Origin: CAWCUZ01 sp963798795
GTDB taxonomy: Bacteria; Acidobacteriota; Vicinamibacteria; Vicinamibacterales; SCN-69-37
Reading direction: 5' to 3'
DNA: 64,000 bases
Assembly (NCBI GenBank): GCA_963798795.1
Contig: CAWCUZ010000001.1
Location: 2,480,001 to 2,544,000 of the forward strand
Position 1 is the stretch's first letter. Every line of letters starts with the position of its first letter. Under the pieces are notes generated by a model. That model saw only the letters and a program-made list of their open reading frames with translations. It was not told the DNA's origin and searched no databases. Made by a program: the position numbers and the translations under genes. This document shows, piece by piece, positions 56,221 to 64,000 of the stretch.

Positions 56221-59200
56221 ATGTTCATTTCCGATTTCGCGATTCGTCGCCCGGTCATCACGGTCGTCGCCATGCTCGCGCTCGTGGTCTTCGGCCTCGT
56301 GTCCCTGTTCCTGCTCAGACCGACGAGTTCCCCGACGTGGCCGTGCCGCTCGTCGTGGTGTCGCCGTGCCGTACCCGGGCGCGTCGCCCGACAACGTCGA
56401 GCGCGAGGTCGTCGACCCGATGGAAGAGGCCATCTCCGGCATCAGCGGCGTCAAGAAGGTCACGTCGAACGCGCTCGACGGCTTCGCGGTCGATGCTGGT
56501 CGAGTTCGATCTACGAGAAGGACCTGCAGCAGGCCACGCAGGAGATCCGGGACGAGCTCAACGCCATCCGGAACGACCTGCCGCCCGAGATGAAGGAGCC
56601 GGTCCTGACGCGGGTCAACCCGACCGACTTCCCGATCGTGTCGCTGGCGCTGGCGTCCGACGCGATGCTCGGTGCCGCAGCTGACGCTGCTGGCCGACCC
56701 GGGCGTCACGCGGCGGCTGCGCGCGCATCGCGGGCGTCGGCGAAGTCGAGGTCGTCGGGCGCGCACACGCGCGAGATGACGGTGGACGCTGCGGCCCGAC
56801 GCGCTGCAGGCCGCCAACGTCAGCATCGGCGAGGTGGTCGGCGCGCTCGCGGCGCAGAACCTGGCGGCGCCGGTCGGCCGCGTGCTCGGCGCCGTCGACG
56901 AGCGCACGATCCGCCTCGAGCGGCCGCGTCGCAGACCGCCGAGGAGTTCTCGCGACTGATCGTCGTCGCCGATCGCGGACGGCCGGCTCGTCCGCCTCGG
57001 CGACGTCGCCGACGTGCACGTCGGCGTCGAGGAGCCGCGACACGGCCGCGTTCGTTCTCCGGCGAGGAAGCGGTCGGCATCGACGTCAAGAAGTCGAAGG
57101 GCTACAGCACGACGGCCGTGGCCGACCAGGTCCGGCAGACGGTCGACGAGATCCGCTCGACGCTGCCCGCAGGGCGTGACGCTGCAGCATCGTGCGCGAC
57201 GCCGGCATGCGCGTCGCCAACTCGGTCGACGAACGTCGCAGATGGCGCTCGTCGAGGGCGCCGCGCTGACCGTGCTCACCGTGTTCCTGTTCCTGAACTC
57301 GTGGCGCTCCACCGTCATCACCGGCCTCGCGCTGCCGGTGTCGGTCATCGCCTCGTTCATCGCCGTGCTGGCCTGGGGCTTCACGCTGAACACGATGTCG
57401 CTGCTCGGCCTGTCGCTCGCCATCGGCATCCTGATCGACGACGCGATCGTCGTGCGCGAGAACATCGTGCGGCACGTCGAAGATGGGCGCGGACCACTAC
57501 ACGCGCCGCGCACGAAGGCACGGCGGAGATCGGCCTCGCGGTCGCGGCGACGACGTTCTCGATCGTCGTCGTCTTCGTGCCGATCGCGTTCATGGGCGGC
57601 GTCGCGCAGCAGTGGATGGCGCCGTTCGCGCTGACGATCGCGTGCTCGGTGCTGGTGTCGCTGTTCGTCTCGTTCTCGCTCGACCCGATGCTGTCGGCCT
57701 ACTGGCCCGATCCGCACCTGCCGATGGCGCAGCCGCGCCTGGATCTCGCGCGCGCTCGGCCGGTTCAACGCCTGGTTCAACCGCCAGGCGGACCGCTACA
57801 AGCTGGTCATCGGCTGGGCGCTGCGCCACCGGGTCGACGATGGTGGCGCTGGCGCTCGGGTCGTTCGCGGTCGCGCTGGCGATGCCGGCGCTCGGGCTAT
57901 CTCGGCGGCGGAGTTCTTCCCGGTGTCGGACAACTCCGAGTTCATCGTCGCAGATCGAGACGCCCGCCGGGTCGAACCTCGCCTACACGCAGCCGCAAGA
58001 CGGAGGAGGTCGCGGCGCTGGCCCGCGCGGATGCCCGGCGTCGCACACACGCTACGCCGACGGTCGGCGGCGCGACCGGCGCCGTCGACGAGGGCACAGG
58101 TCTACGTGGCGCTCGTCCCGAAGAGCGAACGCGACCAGCTCGCAGGAGGCGATCGCGTCGAGCCTGCGCGAGCAGTTCGCCGCGCTCGGCGGCGTCACGG
58201 CGTCGATTGCCAGACGAGCCGTCTCGACAACCAGAAGCAGATCCAGGTGCAGATGCGCGGTCCGGACATCCGCGAGCTCAGCCGGCTCGCCGACCAGGTG
58301 CTCGACCCTCGTTCGCGCAGGTGCCGGGCGCCGTGGACGTCGGCCTGTCGACGCGGGGACAGAAGCCGGAACTCGACGTGCGCGTCGATCGCGCGCTGGC
58401 CGGCTCGCTGGGCCTGCGCGATCGCCGACGTCGCCCAGGCGCTGCGCGCCGGCGTTCGCCGGCGTCGACGCCGGCGACTGGGTCGATCCGACCGGCAAGA
58501 CGCGCGACGTGACGGTCCGGCTCGCCGACCAGGCGCGCCGGAACGCCAGCGACCTCGACCTCGCTGCCGCTCGTCGTCCGCAACGCGCAGGGACAGCCGG
58601 CGACGATGCCGCTCGGGCAGGTGGCCGACGGTCACCCGCTCGCTCGGCCCCGCGCGCATCGACCACCTCGACCGGGAGCGCGTCATCTCCGTGCAGGCCA
58701 ACACCGAGGGCCGCGCGCTGTCGGAGGTCATCGGCGACATCGACAACGAAGCTCGACGTCGCTGCATCTGCCGCCCGGGCTATCGCATCACGCAGGGAGG
58801 CGAGACCGAGGATACAGCAGGAGGTGTTCGGCGCGCATCTTCACGGCGCTCGGCGTCGCCGTGCTGCTGATGTACCTCGTGCTCGTCGATTCAGTTCGGG
58901 TCGTTCCTCGACCCGCTCGCGATCATGCTGTCGCTGCCGCTGTCGCTCATCGGCGTCGTCGGCGCGCTGATGCTGACGGGCGACACGCTCAATATCATGA
59001 GCCTCATCGGCGTCATCCTGCTGATGGGCATCGTCGCCAAGAACGCGATCCTGCTGATCGACTTCGCGAAGTGGTCGCGAGGAGAAGGGCGCTGCCGCGC
59101 CGGCGAGGCGATCATCGAGGCCGGCCGCGCGCGTCTGCGGCCGATTCTGATGACGACGTTTGCGCTGATCGCCGGCATGATTCCGGTCGCGCTGGGCCAC

Positions 59201-59383
59201 GGCGAAGGCGCCGATTTCCGCGCGCCGCTCGGCCGCGCGGTCATCGGCGGCGTCATCACGTCCACCCTGCTGACGCTGCTCGTGATCCCGACCCTGTACG
59301 ACATCCTCGCGGGCTGGCGGGATACGTTCGGGCGCCTGTTCCAGCGACGCCGGCGGGAAGAGGGCGTGCGGCTCGTGTCCTAG
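56221..59383 (+). CDS. RND multidrug efflux transporter (AcrB/HAE1-like, many frameshifts)
   Basis: Inner-membrane proton-driven pump of about 1040 aa. The start MFISDFAIRRPVITVVAMLA is a typical HAE1 N-terminus. Then TDEFPDVAVPLVVVS, PGASPDNVEREVVDPMEEAI, SGVKKVTSNALDGFA, DLQQATQEIRDELNAIRNDL, EEAVGIDVKKSKGYSTTAVA, LNSWRSTVITGLALPVSVIA, LSLAIGILIDDAIVVRENIV (helix 4 with the proton-relay Asp pair), FVPIAFMGGVAQQWMAPFAL and, in the second half, SLPLSLIGVVGALMLTGDTL and MGIVAKNAILLIDFAK. It ends GVRLVS. I count roughly 25 frame changes. All the parts are there, in order, so the gene is best read as intact with sequencing indels. Confidence 0.8.
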
Positions 59384-59404
59384 GTGCGGAATGCGCTGCG
59401 TCTG

Positions 59405-59572
59405 CGCCCCGCACCCCGCACCTCGCACCCCGCACCCCGCACCCCGCACCTCGCACCTCGCACCTCGCACCCCGCACCCCGCACCCCGCACCTCGCACCC
59501 CGCACCCCGCACCTCGCACCTCGCACCCCGCACCCCGCACCCCGCACCCCGCACCCGCCACCCGCCACCCTG
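59405..59572. repeat. Heptamer array, about 23 units of CACCYCG
   Basis: Twenty-one near-identical 7-mers, caccccg or cacctcg (the first is cgccccg), followed by cacccgc twice and caccctg. It replaces the 5' part of a decayed permease gene. It begins 22 bp past the RND stop. Confidence 0.95.
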
Positions 59573-60485
59573 CCGCGCCTGGCCGAGATCCACGTCGACC
59601 GGGTGACGCTGGCCGCCGCCCTCGCGTCGACGCTCGTGGCCGCCCTGCTCGCCAACCTCGCACCGATCGGACGGGCTGCCCGCGCGACCGGCGGCGAGTT
59701 CGGCGATCGGTCGGGGAGCGCCAGCCGGCGCACCCGCGCCGCCCAGCGGTGGATCGTCGGGCTCGAAGCCGCCCTGTCGGTGGCGCTCGTCATCGTCGCC
59801 ATCCTGGCGGCCCAGAGTTTTCTGCGGCTGCGCGCCACGGATCTGGGGTTCAATCCCGACCGGCTCACGATGTTCCACCTGCCGCTCGGTCGGTCCCGGT
59901 ACGCCGGCGGCGCCGAGCGGACCGCCTTTCTCGAGCAGCTTCTCGCGCGGCTGCGCGCCGTGCCGGGCGTGAGCCGCGCGGGCACCATCGACGCCGCGCC
60001 GTTCGAGGACGATTGGCAGGGCACTTCGTTCTCGATCGATGGCCGGCCGCCGTTCAAGGCAGGCGAAGAGCCGTCGATCAACTTCGCGTTCGTCAGCCCC
60101 GGCTACTTCGAGACCATCGGGTTGCCGCTCGTGCGCGGCCGGACGTTCACGCCGACCGACCGCGCCGGTGCCGAGCCGGTGACCATCGTCAACGAGACCT
60201 TCGCGCGGCGCTTCTTCCCGGAGCAGGATCCTGTCGGCCGGCGTGTCGCGCTGGGGTTCAACAGCAACGTCTCCCGGCGCATCGATTGGCGTCGCGGCCG
60301 GACTGGCCGTCACCGCCGCCATCAGCCGCGCCGTCGGCGCGATGCTCGTCGGCATCAGCCCGCTCGAGCCCGCGGCGTACATCGGCGCCGCCCTCGCGGT
60401 CCTGCTCACCGCGGGCGTCGCGACCTGGGTTCCGGCCCGTACGGCCTCAAGGGCGGACCCTCTTGTGGCGTTGAGGGCTCTGTAG
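59573..60485 (+). pseudogene. Truncated ADOP-type permease
   Basis: Remnant of the second half of an orphan permease: LAEIHVDRVTLAAALASTLV, RWIVGLEAALSVALVIVAIL, FNPDRLTMFHLPLGRSRYAG, FVSPGYFETIGLPLVRGRTF, then FARRFFPEQDPVGRRVALGF. About 200 residues are missing before the last helices (GVAAGLAVTAAISRAVGAML, ending PLVALRAL), and the two parts are in different frames (shift near 60280). The N-terminal half is absent, its place taken by the heptamer array. No start codon or ribosome-binding site is visible. Confidence 0.8.
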
Positions 60486-60512
60486 GTTCAAGGTTCAAGG
60501 TTCAGGGTTCGG
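60485..60512. repeat. Heptamer array, four units of GGTTCAA
   Basis: ggttcaa twice, ggttcag, ggttcgg, starting at the stop of the permease remnant and ending 20 bp before the cytochrome gene. Confidence 0.8.
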
Positions 60513-60532
60513 AGCCGCCGTACAATTCGATC

Positions 60533-61939
60533 GTGCCTGCCCCTCGCAAGCCGCACGGAGCGATTGTGGTGGCTGCCGGTGCGCTCGCCGCGACTCTGGG
60601 CATGCGCTCCCCGGCCCGGATGGCCGCCGACGCGCGGGGGGATCGCCCCGACGGCCCCACGTTCGCCTCCGACGTCGCCGCCATCGTCTACGCGCATTGC
60701 ATCGTCTGTCACCGTCCCGGCAGGCCCGCCACGTTTCCGCTGGTGTCGTACGACGACGTGCGGGCGCACGGTGAGGCGATCGTGCGGGCCACCGCCAGCC
60801 ACGCGATGCCGCCGTGGCGCGCCTTGTCGACCGACGGCTTCGCCCCGTTTCGCGACGAGACAGCGCTGACGCCGAAGCAGCTGTCGACGCTCGCCCGATG
60901 GGTGAAGGATGGTATGCCCGCGGGCGATCTTTCCAAGGCGCCGCGCCCACCGGCGTTTCCGAGCGGCTGGATCCTCGGGCCGCCCGATCTCATCCTGTCG
61001 CTGCCGCGCCCGGTCGACGTGCCGGCCGAGGGGCCGGACCTGTTCAGGAACGTGGCCTTGCCGGTCGAGCTGCCTGGCGATCGCTCGATTCGCGCCATCG
61101 ACGTCGAGCCGAGCGCGCCTGACGCGCTGGGCCAGGCTCTTCTGTTCATCGGCCCCGCCTCGGCTGACGTGCCCGGCGATGAAGTGCTTCCGGGGCTGGG
61201 CGAACAGCTGATCGGCCGGAGCGGACCGGCGAGCGCTCCGACGACACGCACCGAACGCTGGGAGCCACTGGGCGGCTGGATACCGGGGATGCTGCCCCGC
61301 CGTCTGCCGGACGGCCTCGCGTGGCGCCTTCCGCGCACGGCGACTCTCGTCGCGCAGCTGCGGCTGCATCCCTCGGGTCGGCCGGCATCGGAGCGCGTGC
61401 AGATCGGTCTGTACTTTGCTGACGCGCCGCCCGCGGCCTCGCTCGTCGGCGTGCAGGTGCCTCCGGCGTTCGGGTTCGGCCTCAACCTCGACATCCCCGC
61501 CGGCGACGCCCGGCACGTCGTCGAGGACTCGTTCGTCCTGCCGGTGGACGTGCGGGTGTACGGCGCTCGCGGCGACGCGCACGACTTCTGCCGCGAGATG
61601 ACGCTGACCGCCGCGCTCCCTGACGGATCCACGCGCGGCCTGCTGCGCGTCGGGAGCTGGGACGCGCGCTGGCCCGACGCGTATTTCTACGAGACCCCGT
61701 TTCTGCTGCCGAAGGGCACGACGCTCCACGCGACGATCGTGTACGACAACTCCGCCGCCAACCCGCGCAATCCGCACGTCCCGCCCGCGCGCGTGCGCTG
61801 GGGCCGGACGACCGCCGATGCGATGGGCGGCCTCACCCTGATCGTCGCCGCGCCCGACCGGGAGAGCGAGGACGCGCTGCGCCAGGCCCAGTCGGCGCAC
61901 CTGCGGGAACAGATCGTGAGACGCCTCGTGGGGCGGTAG
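60533..61939 (+). CDS. Cytochrome c / copper monooxygenase-like (PHM-type) protein
   Basis: 468 residues from GTG 60533. A short hydrophobic leader (GAIVVAAGALAATLG) is followed by a mono-heme cytochrome c domain with CIVCH (Cys56, Cys59, His60) and a likely axial Met in SHAMPPW (Met92). The C-terminal two thirds resemble the PHM-like copper type II ascorbate-dependent monooxygenase fold seen fused to cytochrome c in environmental bacteria: TLVAQLRLHPSGRPASERVQ, IGLYFADAPP, LPKGTTLHATIVYDNSAANP. The usual HxH copper ligands are not seen; the equivalent region reads VYGARGDAHDF, so copper binding is doubtful. Exported. No obvious operon partner. Confidence 0.75.
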   Translation: MPAPRKPHGAIVVAAGALAATLGMRSPARMAADARGDRPDGPTFASDVAAIVYAHCIVCHRPGRPATFPLVSYDDVRAHGEAIVRATASHAMPPWRALSTDGFAPFRDETALTPKQLSTLARWVKDGMPAGDLSKAPRPPAFPSGWILGPPDLILSLPRPVDVPAEGPDLFRNVALPVELPGDRSIRAIDVEPSAPDALGQALLFIGPASADVPGDEVLPGLGEQLIGRSGPASAPTTRTERWEPLGGWIPGMLPRRLPDGLAWRLPRTATLVAQLRLHPSGRPASERVQIGLYFADAPPAASLVGVQVPPAFGFGLNLDIPAGDARHVVEDSFVLPVDVRVYGARGDAHDFCREMTLTAALPDGSTRGLLRVGSWDARWPDAYFYETPFLLPKGTTLHATIVYDNSAANPRNPHVPPARVRWGRTTADAMGGLTLIVAAPDRESEDALRQAQSAHLREQIVRRLVGR

Positions 61940-62086
61940 GGACGTAGGTGGCGCAGGGCCATTGTTTGCCGGTCACGGCGAGGCGATGGGCAAGGCCGCG
62001 CGCGGACGGTTCTGCTGCAGTGCCCAGCCTTGAGTCAACGGAACGGCGTCTCTCGCGACTCATCGCGCCACACCCTGCAACTTCGT

Positions 62087-64000
62087 ATGATCGCGCCGGT
62101 TCCACGCGTGGCCCTCGCACCCGGTACCCGGATCGGTCCGTATGAAATCGCCGCCCGGATTGGCGTAGGCGGCATGGGCGAGGTGTATCAGGCGAGGGAC
62201 ACGAACCTGAAGCGGGCGGTGGCCCTCAAGGTGCTGCCCGACGCGGTGGCCGCCGACGCCGAGCGGCTCGCCCGCTTCCAGCGCGAGGCGGAAGTGCTGG
62301 CCTCGCTCAATCATCCGAACATCGTCACGATCGCTGGGCTGGACATCGACCGGATCATCTCGATCGGCGAGGCAGTCGCTGACGCGCTGGCCGCCGCGCA
62401 CGACCGGGGCATCATCCACCGCGATCTGAAACCTGCCAACGTCATGGTCACGAAGGACGGCCGGGTCAAGGTTCTCGACTTTGGCCTCGCCAAAGTCCAG
62501 GGGCCCGATGCGGGCGATGCGACCCGGGCGGAGCTACCCACGGCCATGGTCACGGCCGCGGGCATGGTGATGGGGACGAGGCCCTATATGTCGCCCGAGC
62601 AGGTCCAGGCACGGGCGCTCGACCGCCGGACGGACATCTTCTCGCTCGGCGTCATGCTGTACGAAATGGCGACCGGTCGGCGGCCCTTTCAGGGACCATC
62701 GCCGGCGGAACTGTTCGCCTCGATTCTGCGCGATCCCACGCGGCTCGTCTCCGATCTCAGGACCGATCTGCCGTCCGACCTCGCACGCGCCATCCAGTGC
62801 TGTCTCGAGAAGGATCCGACCGATCGCATGCAGACCGCGCGCGATGTCGGCCACGCCCTGCGCAACTCGACACGGTCTGCCCGGCGCGCGTCCTTCGAGC
62901 AGCGCCGCCCGTCCTCCGGACAGGCCCGGGCCGACGAAGGGTTCTGGGTCGCCGTGCTGCCGTTCAAGTACTCGGGCCCCGACGCCGCGCTGACGACGCT
63001 GGCCGAGGGCCTGTCGGAAGAGATCGTCACGGGCTTGTCGCGGTTCTCGTATCTCCGGGTGATTGCCCGTAGCTCGACGTCGCGGTACGGGGACCAGGCC
63101 GTCGACGTGCGGACGGTCGGCCAGCAACTCGGTGCCCACTACGTCATGGAGGGCAGCCTGCGCCAGGCGGGTGCTTCGTTGCGCGTGGCCGTGCAGGTCG
63201 TTGACGCCACGTCGGGCGCGCATCTCTGGGCCGAGACGTACAATCGCGCCTTCGATCCGGCCGAGATCTTCACGCTCCAGGACGACCTCGTCCCGCGCAT
63301 CGTCTCGACGGTCGCCGACTGGTACGGCGTGCTGCCGCACAGCATGAGCGAGGCCGTGAGGAGCAAGCCCATCGATCAGCTGAGCCCGTACGAGGCGCTG
63401 CTGCGCGCCTTTGGCTACTACGAGCGCGTCACGCCCGAGGAGCACGCCGTGGCGCGACCCATCCTGGAGCGAGCCGTCAAGGAAGCGCCCGGGCACGGAG
63501 CGGCCTGGGCCATGCTGTCCATGCTGTACGGCGAAGAGCATCGGTTCGAGTTCAACGTCGAGCCCGATCCCCTCGGCCGAGCGCTCCTGGCGGCACGAAG
63601 GGCGGTCGAGACCGCACCCTCCAGCCATGTTTCGTATCTTGCGCTCGCCCAGGCCCACTACTTTCGCAAGGAGTTCGAGGCCTTCCGGAGTGCGGCCGAG
63701 CGGGCCGTCGCGCAGAATCCCCTCGACGGCGCAACGGTCGAGTACCTGGGCCACCTGCTGGCCTTCTCCGGCAACTGGGAACGCGGTCGCGAGCTGGGAG
63801 ACCGCGCCAGACAGCTCAACGCGAACCACCCGTCGTGGTACTGGGCGCTCCCGCTACTCGATGCGGATCGTGCGGGCGACTACCAGGCGGCGCGAGCCCT
63901 TGCCCCGAAGGCGCCGATGCCGGGCCAGTAGTATTCGCACGCCCTGTTCGCGGCCGTCTACGGCCAGCTTGGAGACCTCGAGACGGCGCGCGAGGAGGTC
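62087..64000 (+). CDS. Ser/Thr protein kinase with TolB-like and TPR domains (in-frame TAG; continues past window)
   Basis: The kinase domain (residues about 19-270) has the Gly-rich loop IGVGGMGEVY, VALKVL (Lys48), the Glu of the C-helix (FQREAEVL), HRDLKPANV (Asp113), DFG (Asp131) and SPEQ. Residues from NIVTI jump straight to GLDIDRIISIGEA: the roughly 30-residue hinge and D-helix start are missing. No transmembrane helix is evident after the kinase; VAVLPFKYSGPDAALTTLAE starts the TolB-like (COG5616) domain, followed by TPRs (PHGAAWAML-type repeats). A TAG at 63929-63931 interrupts the frame, but TPR-like coding (YSHALFAAVYGQLGDLETAR) continues in the same frame to the end of the window. 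ATG 62087 is chosen because the fold begins there; an upstream start at 62030 is possible. The 147 bp before it hold nothing I recognise. Confidence 0.85.

Noticed and set aside
59405..59572. CRISPR array
   Set aside because: The repeat is a contiguous 7-bp tandem with no spacers and no cas genes in the window.

Overview
The window is about 64 kb of high-GC bacterial DNA. Its gene families point to Acidobacteriota, most likely a Vicinamibacteria-type lineage. This is inferred from family content, since no marker gene such as 16S rRNA is present. The families are: tandem Oar-like TonB-dependent receptors with a carboxypeptidase-regulatory N-domain, large FtsX/MacB-type orphan permeases with a PadR regulator, a DUF5117-type zincin, a type III glutamine synthetase, and a Ser/Thr kinase fused to a TolB-like domain and TPRs.

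Layout. 1-11.1 kb: four tandem minus-strand Oar-like outer-membrane receptors, the first cut by the window edge, with repeated promoter elements and conserved 3' hairpins. 11.4-18.8 kb: a plus-strand beta-oxidation operon (fadN-like, two alpha/beta hydrolases, thiolase, acyl-CoA dehydrogenase, DUF1684 lipoprotein). 18.9-21.1 kb: convergent glnN-type glutamine synthetase. 21.2-25.2 kb: S9 peptidase overlapping a formyltransferase-like/GINT1-like protein. 25.2-35.7 kb: hotdog thioesterase, zincin, DUF2071 protein, PadR plus orphan permease with a strong dyad operator, beta-propeller phosphoesterase, small beta-barrel protein. 36-46.6 kb: hexapeptide-repeat membrane protein, alpha/beta hydrolase, CoA-type NUDIX hydrolase, and an alpha-2-macroglobulin/PBP1C pair. 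46.6-52.7 kb: an accessory-looking block of a YgjP-like metallopeptidase, a permease, small secreted proteins including a Cys/Trp-rich one, a sigma-like fragment, simple repeats and a decayed second YgjP copy. 52.9-59.4 kb: TetR/TolC/membrane-fusion/RND efflux locus. 59.4-64 kb: decayed permease, cytochrome c/monooxygenase-like protein, and a Ser/Thr kinase running off the edge.

Two sequence-level themes stand out. First, intergenic arrays with a 7-bp period but different unit sequences occur at eight gene junctions. Second, single-base frameshifts are dense in glnN and the RND locus, sparser in the beta-oxidation genes, and nearly absent elsewhere. Coding motifs stay intact on both sides of each shift, so most are probably assembly indels. 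Coordinates of broken genes therefore describe the whole inferred gene across frames.

Functionally the window describes a heterotroph that takes up large substrates through Oar-like receptors, digests peptides (S9, zincin), burns fatty acids, defends its periplasm (alpha-2-macroglobulin/PBP1C), and exports toxic compounds.
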